Assembly: GCA_018399015.1 (NCBI GenBank)
Contig: CP073761.1
Location: forward strand, 1,922,001-1,986,000
Length of the DNA stretch: 64,000 nt
Origin: Cyanobium sp. M30B3
GTDB taxonomy: Bacteria > Cyanobacteriota > Cyanobacteriia > PCC-6307 > Cyanobiaceae
Reading direction: 5' to 3'
This document shows positions 1 through 10,034 of this stretch, in pieces. Numbering within the stretch: position 1 is the first letter of the stretch; the number at the start of each line of letters is the position of its first letter. A model generated the notes under the pieces. The model made no database searches. It was not told the DNA's origin and saw nothing but the letters and a program-made list of their open reading frames with translations. The translations under genes were made by a program, and so were the position numbers.

Positions 1-118
1 GGTAGGCCTCCTGGTCGCGCTCGGGCGCCAGCTCGCCGCCGGGGCCCAGCTCGGCGGCCACCTGATCCAGATCCACATCCAGATCCACCCGGTCGAGATC
101 GGTCTCGATCCGGGGCAT
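1..118 (-). CDS. Unknown protein, N-terminal part only
   Basis: The gene reads leftward off the window edge, so only its first 39 codons are visible, starting from an ATG at 118. The visible part is strongly acidic, with alternating Asp and Leu/Val (LDRVDLDVDLD). There is no signal peptide or membrane segment in it. I do not recognise the family from this fragment. It lies downstream of, and in the same direction as, the recombinase gene at 205-1383, and the two could be co-transcribed. Confidence 0.45.
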   Translation of the reverse strand, partial: MPRIETDLDRVDLDVDLDQVAAELGPGGELAPERDQEAY

Positions 119-204
119 GGCGATCGGAGCCCTGGTCTGGTCCGGGAATGCCGCTGATTCGCTCAAGGGTGCCGCAGGCATGGAACCGGCGCAGTTTGGC
201 GGGC

Positions 205-1383
205 TCAGGCCACCCGCTGCCGCGCCAGGGCCGCGTCCACCGCCTGCTGCTGGTCGCGCCGGGTGATCCAGTGGTGATAGGTGCGGGTGTGGATCGCCAC
301 CGAGTGGCCCATCATCCGCGCCGCCACCGTGTCGGGCAGGCCCACGTGGATCGTGCGCACCGCCCAGGCGTGGCGCAGGTCGTAGGGGGTGATCGGCAGG
401 GCGTAGCGCCTGAACTGCTCGGCCACCCGCCGCCCCGCCTGCTGCAGGGTGGTGCGGCCCAGGTCGGTCCGCACGGGAGGCAACAGCCGCGGATCGCGCC
501 CCAGCCGCTCCAGTTCAAAGCGCTCCACCCACTCGGGCTGGAACGGCCACACCTGGTGCTCGCCCGTCTTGCTGGTGGGCAGCACCCGGATCACCCGGTC
601 GCCCCCAGGCGCCAGGGCCGAGAGGTCGCAGAAGAACACCTCGTGGTTGCGCAGGCCGTAGGTGGCCATCAGGCCATAGGCCAGCCGCCAGGCGGGGTTG
701 GGGATCAGCTCCACGAGCTCGAGGATCTGACGGTCGCTGGGCAGCTGGCGGAACTGGGCCCGGTGCAGGCCGTAGCCCATGGCCCGCTGGCGCCAGTCGC
801 CGGGGAGCTCCAGCGTCAGGTGCCCGGCCAGGGCCGCCAGCACGGTGCCGCACTGCTGCCGGCTGCGGCTGCCGGGGGGATAGCTCTCCAGCACCTGCTC
901 GAGCAGCGGTGTGCTCACCTGGCGATCGTCGGCGTCGCGCCCTGCCTGGGCCAGCCGCCGCAGGTAGGGGCGGTAGGCGGCCGTCCAGGTGGTGCGGCTG
1001 CCGGCGGGATTGGGGCTGCGGGCCGGATCGGCCTTGAAGGCCTGCTCAAAGGCCTGCAGTTGCTCCTCCAGGGGGCTGCTGGGCGTCGGCCTGGGGCTGG
1101 CGCTGGGCGCGGGGGCGGCAGGGGGCGTTCGGGCCGGCCGGCCCCAGCGCTGCCAGTCGAACTGCTGGCGCTGCAGCTCCGCCAGCACCTGGCGCAGCTG
1201 CCGGGCAGCCTCCGCCAGGCCGGCCTCGCTGGCTGGCACCCCCAGACTGATGCGCTGCACCGCCGAGCCGCCGCTGCCCTGGCGCCGGGGCAGGGGACCG
1301 CGCAACCCCAGGCGTTCGCCGCGGCGCTCGATGCGCAGACCCACGCCGGCACTGGCCAGGCCTGCGTTGTGGGCGGCCAGCAA
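205..1383 (-). CDS. Tyrosine recombinase / integrase family protein
   Basis: A 392-residue site-specific recombinase of the phage-integrase superfamily, which breaks and rejoins DNA through a phosphotyrosine. The N-terminal 100 residues end in a Pro/Ala/Ser-rich linker, then come a helical core-binding region and the catalytic domain. Catalytic candidates are Arg245 (YGLRNHE), Lys272, Arg337 (YDLRHAW), His360 (MGHS) and the nucleophile Tyr369 (RTYHHW). The first His of the usual H-x-x-R box is Tyr334. The island integrase at 56107-57294 has the same change and the same spacing. No mobile genes surround this copy, which sits beside hemH and ilvB, so it may be a resident chromosomal recombinase and not part of an active element. 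Confidence 0.8.
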   Translation of the reverse strand: MLAAHNAGLASAGVGLRIERRGERLGLRGPLPRRQGSGGSAVQRISLGVPASEAGLAEAARQLRQVLAELQRQQFDWQRWGRPARTPPAAPAPSASPRPTPSSPLEEQLQAFEQAFKADPARSPNPAGSRTTWTAAYRPYLRRLAQAGRDADDRQVSTPLLEQVLESYPPGSRSRQQCGTVLAALAGHLTLELPGDWRQRAMGYGLHRAQFRQLPSDRQILELVELIPNPAWRLAYGLMATYGLRNHEVFFCDLSALAPGGDRVIRVLPTSKTGEHQVWPFQPEWVERFELERLGRDPRLLPPVRTDLGRTTLQQAGRRVAEQFRRYALPITPYDLRHAWAVRTIHVGLPDTVAARMMGHSVAIHTRTYHHWITRRDQQQAVDAALARQRVA

Positions 1384-1598
1384 CGGATCGAGCGGGTGAC
1401 CACTTGAACCGGGACCGGAGCTGGTGGCGGTGGAGCTGGATAGGGCAGAGCTTGAATCCGTGGCGGCCCCAGCAGCGATGGCGGCCCGAACTTATCGATC
1501 GCCCACCGGGGCTGTCGAGGGTGGGGTGTCCAGGGGACACAGCTGGGCCAGGGTTCCCAGCGTTACGCTCGGAGCCATGCGCCGCTGGGGACGAAGGC

Positions 1599-2774
1599 AT
1601 GGCCAAAGTTGGCGTGCTGCTGCTGAATCTGGGAGGTCCGGAGCGGATTCAGGACGTGGGTCCGTTCCTCTACAACCTGTTCTCTGATCCCGAGATCATT
1701 CGGCTGCCCAATCCGGCCCTGCAGAAGCCCCTGGCCTGGTTGATCAGCAGCCTGCGGGCCGGCAAGTCGCAGCAGGCCTACCGCTCGATCGGCGGCGGTT
1801 CTCCGCTGCGGCGCATCACCGAGCAGCAGGCCCGGGAGCTGCAGAGCACCCTGCGCCAGCGGGGCATCGAGGCCACCAGCTACGTGGCCATGCGCTACTG
1901 GCACCCGTTCACCGAATCGGCGGTGGGTGACATCAAGGCCGACGACGTGGACGAGGTGGTGGTGCTGCCGCTCTATCCCCACTTCTCGATCAGCACCAGC
2001 GGCTCCAGCTTCCGCGAGCTGCAGCGCCTGCGCCAGGCCGACCCGGCCTTCGCCCGGCTGCCGATCCGCTGCATCCGCAGCTACTACGACGACCCCGGCT
2101 ACATCGGTGCCATGGCCGGGCTGATCGCCAGCGAGATCCAGGCCTGCCCCGACCCCTCCACGGCCCACGTGTTCTTCAGCGCCCACGGCGTGCCCAGGAG
2201 CTACGTGGAGGAGGCCGGCGACCCTTACCAGAGTGAGATCGAGGCCTGTGCGCGCCTGATCATGGAGCGGCTGGAGCAGGATCTCGGCCACGCCAACCCC
2301 TACACCCTCGCCTACCAGAGCCGGGTGGGGCCGGTGGAGTGGCTGCGGCCCTACACCGACGACGCCCTGCACGACCTGGGCGCCCAGGGGGTGAAAGATC
2401 TGGTGGTGGTGCCGATCAGCTTCGTGAGCGAGCACATCGAGACGCTCGAGGAGATCGACATCGAGTACCGCGAGATCGCCACCGAAGCGGGCATCACCAA
2501 CTTCCGGCGCGTGCCGGCCCTCGACACCACCCCCGCTTTCATCGAGGGCCTGGCCCACCTGGTGCAGCAGGCCCTCGAGGGCCCCGAGGTGAACCTCGAT
2601 CAGGCGGCGGCCCTGAACACCAAGGTGAAGCTCTATCCCCAGGACAAGTGGGCCTGGGGCTGGAACAACAGCTCTGAAGTGTGGAACGGCCGCCTGGCGA
2701 TGGTGGGCTTCTCCGCCTTCCTGCTGGAACTGGTGAGCGGCCGGGGCCCCCTCCATGCGCTGGGCCTGCTCTGA
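1599..2774 (+). CDS. hemH: Ferrochelatase with C-terminal chlorophyll-binding (CAB) segment
   Basis: Inserts Fe2+ into protoporphyrin IX in the last step of haem synthesis. The 391-residue protein begins [15 protein letters not shown], the typical ferrochelatase N-terminus, and carries the conserved SAHGVP active-site stretch. As in cyanobacteria and plastids, the C-terminus adds one membrane helix with a chlorophyll a/b-binding motif ([12 protein letters not shown]). An in-frame extension up to 1404 is open but does not resemble the family, so the ATG at 1599 is chosen. The upstream gap of about 215 bp to the divergent recombinase gene probably contains the promoter. Confidence 0.95.
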   Translation: MAKVGVLLLNLGGPERIQDVGPFLYNLFSDPEIIRLPNPALQKPLAWLISSLRAGKSQQAYRSIGGGSPLRRITEQQARELQSTLRQRGIEATSYVAMRYWHPFTESAVGDIKADDVDEVVVLPLYPHFSISTSGSSFRELQRLRQADPAFARLPIRCIRSYYDDPGYIGAMAGLIASEIQACPDPSTAHVFFSAHGVPRSYVEEAGDPYQSEIEACARLIMERLEQDLGHANPYTLAYQSRVGPVEWLRPYTDDALHDLGAQGVKDLVVVPISFVSEHIETLEEIDIEYREIATEAGITNFRRVPALDTTPAFIEGLAHLVQQALEGPEVNLDQAAALNTKVKLYPQDKWAWGWNNSSEVWNGRLAMVGFSAFLLELVSGRGPLHALGLL

Positions 2775-3378
2775 GGGATCCCTCCGCCGGCGCGCGGCTG
2801 GCATGGCGGCGGCGGCGGCCCTCGCCCTGGTGGCCTCAGGCGGCCCGGGTTCCCCTGCCGCCCGGGGCAGCAGCGGCAGCGTGTGGCGGCTGGGCGTGTT
2901 CCCCGTGGTGAACTTCGCCGGCTACACCAGCCACTTCGGCACCCGCACCGGCCCCTGGGGCCGGATGGAACCCCACTACGGCCTGGACATCGCCGCGCCC
3001 CTGGGCTCGCCGATCCGCAACTGGTGGGGCGGCGTGGTGCAGAGCGTGATCAACGACGGCACCTGCGGACTGGGCCTGGTGATCCGCTCCGGGGAATACG
3101 AACACATCTACTGCCACCTGTCGGGGTCGGTGCAGGGCGGGGTGTATCGCAGCGGGCCGGTGCAGGTGCGCCAGGGACAGGCGGTGCGCATGGGCGCACT
3201 GATCGGCCATGTGGGGGTGACCGGCCGCAGCACCGGCCCGCACCTGCACTGGGGCATGCGCTTTCGCGGCAACTGGATCGATCCGGCCCTGGTGCTGCGG
3301 GAGATGGCCCGGGCCCGGCGGACCGCCGGCCATGCCCCAACAGCGCCTCCAGCACCTAGGGTTGCCCTATCCCGTTAA
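2755..3378 (+). CDS. Secreted M23 family metallopeptidase
   Basis: A peptidoglycan endopeptidase-type protein of 207 residues. The zinc-site signatures are HYGLD (H-x3-D) and GPHLHWG (HxH), both intact. The N-terminus has an Arg cluster (RRR) followed by an Ala/Leu-rich segment ending near PAARG, consistent with an export signal. The start at 2755 overlaps the end of hemH by 20 bp; an ATG at 2803 would remove the basic residues before the hydrophobic segment, so the longer form is preferred. No LysM or coiled-coil region is present. The precise cell-wall role cannot be read from the sequence. Confidence 0.8.
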   Translation: MRWACSEGSLRRRAAGMAAAAALALVASGGPGSPAARGSSGSVWRLGVFPVVNFAGYTSHFGTRTGPWGRMEPHYGLDIAAPLGSPIRNWWGGVVQSVINDGTCGLGLVIRSGEYEHIYCHLSGSVQGGVYRSGPVQVRQGQAVRMGALIGHVGVTGRSTGPHLHWGMRFRGNWIDPALVLREMARARRTAGHAPTAPPAPRVALSR

Positions 3379-3390
3379 CCGGCTGCAGCC

Positions 3391-5274
3391 GTGACGCTTA
3401 CGCCCCTCACCTCTGCGGAGACCAGCCCAGCAGAACAGTCCGCAGTTCAGGGGGTGTCCGACGGGGGCCAACCCCAGCGGGTGAGCGGCGGTTACGCCCT
3501 GATGGACGCCCTGCGCCGCCATGGCGTGAAGCACATCTTCGGCTACCCCGGCGGCGCGATCCTGCCCATCTACGACGAGCTGCACAAGGCTGAATCGCGC
3601 GGCTGGCTGAAGCACATCCTGGTGCGCCACGAGCAGGGCGGCACCCACGCCGCCGACGCCTATGCCCGCGCCACCGGCCAGGTGGGGGTGTGCTTCGGCA
3701 CCTCGGGCCCCGGTGCCACCAACCTGGTCACCGGCATCGCCACCGCCCACATGGACTCGGTGCCGATGGTGGTGATCACCGGCCAGGTGCCCCGTGCCGC
3801 CATCGGCACCGACGCCTTCCAGGAAACCGACATCTTCGGCATCACCCTGCCGATCGTGAAGCACTCCTGGGTGGTGCGCGACCCGCGCGACATCGGCCGG
3901 ATTGTGGCCGAGGCTTTCCTGATTGCCGCCAGCGGCCGCCCGGGGCCGGTGCTGATCGACGTGCCCAAGGACGTAGGGGTGGAGCAGTTCGACTATGTGC
4001 CGGTGGAGCCGGGCACGGCCATCCCCAAGGGATTCCGCCAGCCCCCCAGCCCCCAGCCCGAGGCGATCGAGGCCTCCCTGGCCCTGATCCGCGATGCCCA
4101 CCGTCCCCTGCTCTACGTGGGCGGCGGGGCGATCAGCAGCGGTGCCCACGTCCAGGTGCGCCAGTTGGCCGAGCGCTTCCAGATCCCGGTCACCACCACC
4201 CTGATGGGCAAGGGCGCCTTCGATGAGCAGCACCCCCTGGCGGTGGGCATGCTGGGCATGCACGGCACCGCCTACGCCAATTTCGCCGTCACCGAGTGCG
4301 ACCTGCTGATCGCCGTGGGCGCCCGCTTCGACGACCGGGTCACCGGCCGACTGGATGGCTTCGCGCCGCGGGCCCAGGTGATCCATATCGACATCGACGC
4401 TGCCGAGGTGGGCAAGACCCGGCTGCCGGACGTGCCGGTGGTGGGCGATGTGCAGCAGGCGTTGCGGGCCCTGCTGGCTGCCTCCCAGGGGCTGGGCGGC
4501 GATGGCCGCACCAGCACCTGGCTGGAGCGGATCGCCGCGTGGAAACAGCACTATCCCCTGGTGGTGCCTCAGCCCGTCGGTGAGATCGCCCCCCAGGAGG
4601 TGGTGCTGGCCCTGCAGGAGCTGGCCCCCGATGCCTACTACACCACCGATGTGGGCCAGCACCAGATGTGGGCCGCCCAGTACCTGCACAACGGCCCGCG
4701 CCACTGGATCAGTTCCGCCGGCCTGGGCACGATGGGGTTCGGCATGCCCGCGGCGATGGGCGTGCAGACGGCCTTTCCCGATCAGCAGGTGATCTGCGTG
4801 GCGGGGGATGCCTCGATCCTGATGAACATCCAGGAGCTGGGCACCCTGGCCCAGTACCACCTGCCGGTGAAGGTGGTGGTGCTCAACAACGGCTGGCAGG
4901 GCATGGTGCGCCAGTGGCAGGAGAGCTTCTACGACGAGCGCTACTCCGCCTCGGACATGACCGATGGCATGCCGAACTTCGAGGCCCTGGCCGAGGCCTT
5001 CGGCGTGCGCGGCATCCGCATCACCGAGCGCAGCCAGCTGCACCAGCAATTGCAGCAGGCCCTCGATCACCCCGGGCCGGTGTTCATCGACGTGCAGGTA
5101 CGGCGCAACGAGAACTGTTACCCGATGGTGCCCCCCGGCGCCAGCAACGCCCAGATGGTGGGCCTGCCCAGCCATCCCGAACTGGCGATCGCCACCACCC
5201 GCCAGTGCAACAGCTGCGGCACCAGCACCGAGAGCGCCCACCACTTCTGCCCCAGCTGCGGCGCCAAGCTCTGA
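3391..5274 (+). CDS. ilvB: Acetolactate synthase large subunit with zinc-ribbon tail
   Basis: Thiamine-diphosphate enzyme that makes 2-acetolactate or 2-aceto-2-hydroxybutyrate in branched-chain amino-acid synthesis. The start is GTG. The 627-residue chain has the N-terminal pyrimidine-binding domain with the catalytic Glu region ([19 protein letters not shown]), a central FAD/DHAP-like domain, and the C-terminal ThDP motif (GDASILMN ... [12 protein letters not shown]). After the usual end it continues into two CxxC knuckles (CNSCGTS ... CPSCGAKL) resembling a small zinc ribbon. The next gene starts inside its stop codon. The regulatory subunit (ilvN/ilvH) is not in the window. Confidence 0.95.
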   Translation: MTLTPLTSAETSPAEQSAVQGVSDGGQPQRVSGGYALMDALRRHGVKHIFGYPGGAILPIYDELHKAESRGWLKHILVRHEQGGTHAADAYARATGQVGVCFGTSGPGATNLVTGIATAHMDSVPMVVITGQVPRAAIGTDAFQETDIFGITLPIVKHSWVVRDPRDIGRIVAEAFLIAASGRPGPVLIDVPKDVGVEQFDYVPVEPGTAIPKGFRQPPSPQPEAIEASLALIRDAHRPLLYVGGGAISSGAHVQVRQLAERFQIPVTTTLMGKGAFDEQHPLAVGMLGMHGTAYANFAVTECDLLIAVGARFDDRVTGRLDGFAPRAQVIHIDIDAAEVGKTRLPDVPVVGDVQQALRALLAASQGLGGDGRTSTWLERIAAWKQHYPLVVPQPVGEIAPQEVVLALQELAPDAYYTTDVGQHQMWAAQYLHNGPRHWISSAGLGTMGFGMPAAMGVQTAFPDQQVICVAGDASILMNIQELGTLAQYHLPVKVVVLNNGWQGMVRQWQESFYDERYSASDMTDGMPNFEALAEAFGVRGIRITERSQLHQQLQQALDHPGPVFIDVQVRRNENCYPMVPPGASNAQMVGLPSHPELAIATTRQCNSCGTSTESAHHFCPSCGAKL

Positions 5275-5705
5275 TGGGTCGCACCTGCTGGCTGACCCGG
5301 CTCAGCCCTGCCCTGCTCGTCGCCGTGGTGGTGCAGCTGATGGTTCTGGTGCTGCTGGTGGTGCCGGCCAGCGGTGCTGCGGCCGAGCTGCGCCAGGTGC
5401 GCACGGGCACCGTGCTGCAGGTGGGCGACAGCAATCGCAGCTACAGCGTGCGCCTGGCCTGCATCACCGTGGCTGAGGACCAGGAGCAGGAGGCGGTGCG
5501 CTGGCTGCGGCAGGCCGTGGCCCGCGGCAGCCGCCTGAACCTGCGGCCCATGGGGCAACAGGAGGGCCAGTTGCTGGCCAGGGTCACCAGCCTGCCCCGT
5601 GGTCAACGCCCCGGCCAGGATCTGGGGGCCGGACTCGTGGCGGCCGGTCTCGCCACGCCGTTGGCCGCGGAAGCTGCCGATCCTGCCTGCCGGACCCTGG
5701 CCTGA
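5274..5705 (+). CDS. Secreted or anchored SNase-like domain protein
   Basis: A 143-residue protein whose ATG overlaps the ilvB stop codon (ATGA), implying translational coupling. An N-terminal hydrophobic stretch (VAVVVQLMVLVLLVVP) followed by ASGAAA looks like a signal peptide or anchor. The mature part resembles the OB-fold of staphylococcal nuclease-like proteins (VLQVGDSNRSYSVRLACITV). The typical catalytic Arg/Glu/Arg set is not clearly present, so nuclease activity is uncertain. It is followed without a gap by another small membrane gene. Confidence 0.65.
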   Translation: MGRTCWLTRLSPALLVAVVVQLMVLVLLVVPASGAAAELRQVRTGTVLQVGDSNRSYSVRLACITVAEDQEQEAVRWLRQAVARGSRLNLRPMGQQEGQLLARVTSLPRGQRPGQDLGAGLVAAGLATPLAAEAADPACRTLA

Positions 5706-5912
5706 ATGAGCCTCAATCGCACCGCCAAGGGCATCGTGCTGGTGCCCTCCCTGCTGCTGGGGGGGGCCTTTCTGGCGGCGGGGGTGTGGAGTGATGGTCC
5801 GGCTGCGGCCAACCGCGGCCTTGCCCTCAGCCTGGGCGGCCTGTTGATGGCCGCCGGCCTGCTGGCCCAGCTGCTGCCCGAAGGCAGCAGCCAGGACGAT
5901 CAGCCCGGCTGA
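5706..5912 (+). CDS. Small two-helix membrane protein, unknown
   Basis: A 68-residue protein starting one base after the preceding stop codon and in the same direction, so probably one operon with ilvB. It has two hydrophobic segments (around residues 9-27 and 38-58) separated by a short Asp/Pro/Asn-containing loop, and a polar acidic tail (SSQDDQPG). I do not recognise the family. The layout fits a small integral membrane protein with both ends on one side. Confidence 0.6.
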   Translation: MSLNRTAKGIVLVPSLLLGGAFLAAGVWSDGPAAANRGLALSLGGLLMAAGLLAQLLPEGSSQDDQPG

Positions 5913-5926
5913 TCAGCCCGGGTTGA

Positions 5927-6382
5927 TCAGCGGCGCGGCTGCTGGGGCTGGGATTTGGCGGCCTTCTCCACCTCACTCAACACGCCGTCGACGAATGTCT
6001 TATCGGCAGCGGTGAGCCGGTCGTAGCAGCCCTGCTTCACGCGGGCCACGATCTGGATGATGGTGCCGTTGGCGATCTGTTCGTTGGCCAGCTTGCCGGC
6101 GCCGGCCACTTGGGAGCCATAGCGGTTGGTCACCAGGAAGGTGATGGCCTTGGCACTGGCAATCACCGATTTCTCCACCGGCAGCTTCTCGTTCACGGCC
6201 AGCTCACAGGAATTCACTGCAGCGGTGAGGGCCAGGTCATTCATCAGCTCCATCGACGCCGGCTTGGCCGCGGCAGCTGGGGCCTGGGCCCGGGCTGGTG
6301 CAATCGCCACAGTGGTGGCCAGCGGAACCGTGGCCAGTGCAGCTGCAGTGGCTGAGATCCAGGCGGGGGAGAAACGCAACAC
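5927..6382 (-). CDS. Secreted conserved protein of unknown function
   Basis: A 151-residue protein read leftward from a GTG at 6382. Residues 1-33 form a good signal peptide ending in ARAQA. The mature domain is mostly helical, with two cysteines (SCELAV and QGCYDRL) that could pair, and a basic, Gln/Pro-rich C-terminus. Its end converges on the small membrane gene at 5706-5912. An open frame continues upstream antisense to ppsA but is a GC-rich shadow. No enzyme motif is visible. Confidence 0.7.
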   Translation of the reverse strand: MLRFSPAWISATAAALATVPLATTVAIAPARAQAPAAAAKPASMELMNDLALTAAVNSCELAVNEKLPVEKSVIASAKAITFLVTNRYGSQVAGAGKLANEQIANGTIIQIVARVKQGCYDRLTAADKTFVDGVLSEVEKAAKSQPQQPRR

Positions 6383-6396
6383 GAAACCCGGAGGAC

Positions 6397-6406
6397 AAGG
6401 AGGTGA
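6397..6406 (+). promoter_or_regulatory. Perfect Shine-Dalgarno sequence before ppsA
   Basis: AAGGAGGTGA matches the 3' end of 16S rRNA over its whole length and ends nine bases before a GTG at 6416. Such complete SD sequences are rare elsewhere in this window. It decides the start chosen for ppsA, although the extra N-terminal residues it implies are not family-like. Confidence 0.6.
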
Positions 6407-6415
6407 CACACCACT

Positions 6416-9076
6416 GTGCCACCAAAACAGGGGCGCTCCCAGTGCTTCATGCCGTTCACAGTTCCGGCCTTTCTGCGCGGCCAGCGCCAGAGTTCTGGTG
6501 GCTGCTCCGCTCCCATGGGATCCGATCGCGTCTCGGTTGCAGGCCCCCAGCCTGAGGGTCATGCCTCCCCGGCCGCTTCGGGGGGGGCCTTCGCCCTGGT
6601 GGTGCCCTTCGCCCAGGTGGGTCTGGACGCCATCCCCGAGGTGGGCGGCAAGAACGCCTCCCTGGGCGAGATGATCCGCGAACTGGGCGCTCAGGGGGTA
6701 CGGGTGCCCGATGGCTTCGCCACCACCGCCGGGGCCTACCGCCACTTCATCGCCAGCAATGGCCTGGAAGAGCGGCTCCATGCCCTGCTCGACGGCCTGG
6801 ACAGCCACGACATCGCCGCCCTGCAGGCCGCCGGGGCTGCCGCCCGCTCCCTGCTCCTGCACGCCCCCCTGCCCGGGGATCTGCAGGAGGCGATCGTGAC
6901 GGCCTACCGCCAGCTGGCGGCAGGCAGCGGCCAGGCCGGTGCGCACGCCGGTGAACTGGCCGTGGCGGTGCGCTCCAGCGCCACCGCCGAAGATCTCCCC
7001 GACGCCTCCTTCGCCGGCCAGCAGGAGACCTTCCTGAATGTGCGGGGGGAGGCGGCCCTGCTGGCGGCCTGCCGCCGTTGCCTGGCCTCCCTGTTCACCG
7101 ACCGGGCCATCTCCTACCGCCAGCTCAACGGCTTCGACCACTTCGAGGTGGCCCTCTCGATCGGTGTGCAGCGCATGGTGCGGGCCGACCTGGCCGCCTC
7201 CGGGGTGATGTTCAGCATCGACACCGAGACCGGCTTCCGCGATGCGGTGCTGCTCACGGCCGCTTACGGCCTGGGGGAGAACGTGGTGCAGGGCACGGTG
7301 AACCCCGATGAGTATCTGATCTTCAAACCCACCCTGGAGCAGGGTTTTACGCCGATCCTGCAGCGGCGGCTGGGCTCCAAGGCGATCCGGATGGTGTACG
7401 CCGATGCTGATGCCGATCCCAGGGCCGCCGCCGGCGGAGCTGTGCCGGGCAGCGGCGCCACCCGCAATGTGCCCGTGCCGGAGCAGGAGCAGCGCCGCTT
7501 CGCCATCGGCGACGCCGAGGCCCTGCAGCTGGCCCGCTGGGCCTGCACGATCGAGCGCCATTACAGCGCCCGGCGGGGCACCCCCACGCCGATGGACATC
7601 GAGTGGGCCAAGGACGGGCACACGGGCGAGCTGTTCATCCTCCAGGCCCGGCCGGAGACGGTGGAGTCGCGCCGCTCGGCCACGGTGCTGCGCCGCTGGC
7701 ACCTGGAGGCCGGCCCCGGAGGCGGCGGTGCCGAGGTGCTCTGCCGCGGCCGGGCGATCGGGGCGTCGGTGAGCAGCGGGCCGGCCCGGGTGATCCGCGA
7801 TCCCTCTGAGATCCAGCGCTTCCAGCCCGGTGACCTGCTGGTCACCGGGCGCACCGACCCCGACTGGGAGCCGATCCTCAAGCGGGCCAGTGGGGTGATC
7901 ACCAACCAGGGGGGGCGCACCTGCCACGCGGCGATCATCGCCCGCGAGATGGGCATCACGGCCATCGTCGGCTGCGGTGACGCCACCGAGGTGATCAGCG
8001 ATGGCGAGCCGATCACCGTGAGCTGCTGCGAGGGCGACGAGGGCCGGGTGTACCGCGGCGCGCTGCCCTTCCGGGTGGAAGAGCAGGAGCTGGGGGATCT
8101 GCCGGCCACCCGCACCCGGATCCTGATGAACGTGGGCAACCCGGAGGAGGCCTTCAAGCTGGCGGCGATCCCCTGCGACGGCGTGGGCCTGGCCCGCCTG
8201 GAATTCATCATCGCCAACCACATCCGCGTGCACCCCCTGGCCCTGCTGGAGCCGGAGCGGGTGCGGGATCCGGCCGAACGCCACGCCATCGCCGCACTGG
8301 TGGCGGGCTACGGGGAGCCGGCGGAGTACTACGTGGATCTGCTCTCCCAGGGCATGGCCCGCATCGCCGCCGCCTTTTTCCCCCGGCCGGTGATCCTGCG
8401 CTTCTCCGACTTCAAGAGCAACGAATACGCCCGCCTGCTGGGCGGCGCCGCCTTTGAGCCGAACGAGGAGAATCCGATGATCGGCTGGCGCGGCGCCTCC
8501 CGCTACTCCGCCCCCGCCTTCCGGGCCGCCTTCGCCCTGGAGTGCCAGGCCCTGCTGCGGGTGCGGGAGCGGATGGGGCTCAGCAACGTGATTCCGATGG
8601 TGCCCTTCTGCCGCACCCCCGAGGAGGGCGACCGGGTGCTTGCCACGATGGCCCAGCAAGGGCTGGTGCGCGGCCGGAACGGCCTGGAGGTGTACGTGAT
8701 GTGCGAGCTGCCCAGCAACGTGATCAGCGCCGAGGCCTTCGCCGAGCGCTTCGATGGCTTCTCGATCGGCTCCAACGACCTCACCCAGCTCACCCTGGGG
8801 CTCGACCGCGATTCCGCCCTGGTGGCCGACCTGTTCGACGAGCGCGACGCCAGCGTCAAGGCGATGATCACCATGGCGATCGCCACGGCCAGGCGCTGCG
8901 GCCGCAAGATCGGCATCTGCGGCCAGGCCCCCAGCGACCACCCCGAATTCGCCCGCTTCCTGGTGGAGCAGGGGATCGACTCAATCAGCCTCAACCCCGA
9001 TGCCGTGATCCCCACCCGCCTGGCGGTGGCGCAGCTGGAGGCGGAGCTGGCCCGAGGTGGCCAGGCCGCATCCTGA
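6416..9076 (+). CDS. ppsA: Phosphoenolpyruvate synthase
   Basis: Makes PEP from pyruvate, ATP and water (gluconeogenic direction). Domains in order: N-terminal ATP-grasp-like nucleotide-binding domain (VGGKNASLGEMIRELG; AVRSSATAEDLPDASFAGQQ), the swivelling phosphohistidine domain (GGRTCHAAIIARE, catalytic His), and the C-terminal PEP/pyruvate barrel with SIGSNDLTQ and a Cys-containing GICGQAPSDHP motif. All are intact. With the GTG at 6416 and its perfect SD the protein has 886 residues. An ATG at 6515 would give 853 and remove an atypical basic extension. The end converges on mscS with an 8 bp gap. Confidence 0.9.
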   Translation: MPPKQGRSQCFMPFTVPAFLRGQRQSSGGCSAPMGSDRVSVAGPQPEGHASPAASGGAFALVVPFAQVGLDAIPEVGGKNASLGEMIRELGAQGVRVPDGFATTAGAYRHFIASNGLEERLHALLDGLDSHDIAALQAAGAAARSLLLHAPLPGDLQEAIVTAYRQLAAGSGQAGAHAGELAVAVRSSATAEDLPDASFAGQQETFLNVRGEAALLAACRRCLASLFTDRAISYRQLNGFDHFEVALSIGVQRMVRADLAASGVMFSIDTETGFRDAVLLTAAYGLGENVVQGTVNPDEYLIFKPTLEQGFTPILQRRLGSKAIRMVYADADADPRAAAGGAVPGSGATRNVPVPEQEQRRFAIGDAEALQLARWACTIERHYSARRGTPTPMDIEWAKDGHTGELFILQARPETVESRRSATVLRRWHLEAGPGGGGAEVLCRGRAIGASVSSGPARVIRDPSEIQRFQPGDLLVTGRTDPDWEPILKRASGVITNQGGRTCHAAIIAREMGITAIVGCGDATEVISDGEPITVSCCEGDEGRVYRGALPFRVEEQELGDLPATRTRILMNVGNPEEAFKLAAIPCDGVGLARLEFIIANHIRVHPLALLEPERVRDPAERHAIAALVAGYGEPAEYYVDLLSQGMARIAAAFFPRPVILRFSDFKSNEYARLLGGAAFEPNEENPMIGWRGASRYSAPAFRAAFALECQALLRVRERMGLSNVIPMVPFCRTPEEGDRVLATMAQQGLVRGRNGLEVYVMCELPSNVISAEAFAERFDGFSIGSNDLTQLTLGLDRDSALVADLFDERDASVKAMITMAIATARRCGRKIGICGQAPSDHPEFARFLVEQGIDSISLNPDAVIPTRLAVAQLEAELARGGQAAS

Positions 9077-9084
9077 GGCCGCCG

Positions 9085-10011
9085 TCACTCCTGCCGGGGG
9101 GCGCGCTCCAGGCGGACGTGCAGCGGGGGGGGCTGCACCAGCTGAATGGTGGCGGAGGCGATCCGCGCCCGGTCGCCGGCGCGCTCGAACGCATCGAGGA
9201 TGCGTTGGTAGAGGAGGTTCTTGGTGGAGCGCCGGGCCTTGACGTCCACCACGTAGCGCAGGGTGAACTCCATCCAGTTGTCGGTGAGCACCAGGGTGAC
9301 CTGGGGTTCCACACCGGCGTTCTCCAGCAGGTACTTGCGCACCATCTGGCCCCAGGCCGTGCGCACCTGGGCGGTGAAGGGGCCTGCGGCGATCTCCGCT
9401 CCGATGCTCTCCAGAATGCAGCGCACAAGCTGGTGATCACTGCCGTACTGCACCGGCAGGCGCAACTCGTCCCAGAGGAAGGGAAAGTCACCGGAGTAAT
9501 TGAACACCGGCTGCTTGAACACGAAGCTGTTGGCGATGCGCACGATCCGGCCGTTGTAGAGGTCGGAATCCACCCACTCGCCGAGCTCCATCAGGGTGGT
9601 GCGCAGGATGCCGATGTCGATCACATCCCCCTTGATGCCGCCCACCTGCACCCGATCGCCTGGGCGGTAGAAGCCGCCGAAGGAGATGGCGATCCAACCG
9701 GCCACACTGCCGATCACCTCCTGGAGTGCGAAGGCAATGCCGGCACCGGCCACACCGATGGCCACGGTGAGACCACCGAGGCGGTCCTTGAAGATCACCG
9801 TGATCGCCACCAACGCCAGGAAGTAGCCGCTGAAGGCCACGAGCTTGCGGGCGTAGTAGCGGGTGTCCGAATCCCGCAGGGAGCGCCCCAGCCAGGCCTG
9901 ACTCAGCCGGATCACCAGGGAGGCCGCCACCATCACTGCGGCTGCGGCGATCAGCTTGGTGATCAGGGGATCGCCCATCCATGCCGGCGGGGAGGGAACG
10001 GGAACGGCCAT
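9085..10011 (-). CDS. mscS: MscS-family mechanosensitive channel
   Basis: A 308-residue small-conductance mechanosensitive channel subunit. It has about three N-terminal transmembrane helices. The pore-lining helix is Gly/Ala-rich (VAIGVAGAGIAFALQEVIGSV), followed by the conserved beta-domain start (GDRVQVGGIKGDVIDIGILRTT) and a mixed cytoplasmic vestibule. The length is close to the E. coli MscS type. Expected role is release of solutes on osmotic downshift. It converges with ppsA; the MBL gene upstream runs in the same direction with a 23 bp gap. Confidence 0.9.
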   Translation of the reverse strand: MAVPVPSPPAWMGDPLITKLIAAAAVMVAASLVIRLSQAWLGRSLRDSDTRYYARKLVAFSGYFLALVAITVIFKDRLGGLTVAIGVAGAGIAFALQEVIGSVAGWIAISFGGFYRPGDRVQVGGIKGDVIDIGILRTTLMELGEWVDSDLYNGRIVRIANSFVFKQPVFNYSGDFPFLWDELRLPVQYGSDHQLVRCILESIGAEIAAGPFTAQVRTAWGQMVRKYLLENAGVEPQVTLVLTDNWMEFTLRYVVDVKARRSTKNLLYQRILDAFERAGDRARIASATIQLVQPPPLHVRLERAPRQE

Positions 10012-10034
10012 GGCAGGAGGCGATCGCTCGACGG

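Noticed and set aside
3367-5244. 625-codon frame antisense to ilvB
   Set aside because: Shadow of a GC-rich gene; no domain, and the sense frame is a complete enzyme.
6383-8941. Very long open frame antisense to ppsA (extension of the 5927-6382 gene)
   Set aside because: High GC leaves few stops on the opposite strand; composition is His/Gly/Ala/Gln-rich shadow sequence without motifs. Only the last 151 codons, with a signal peptide and a start at 6382, look real.
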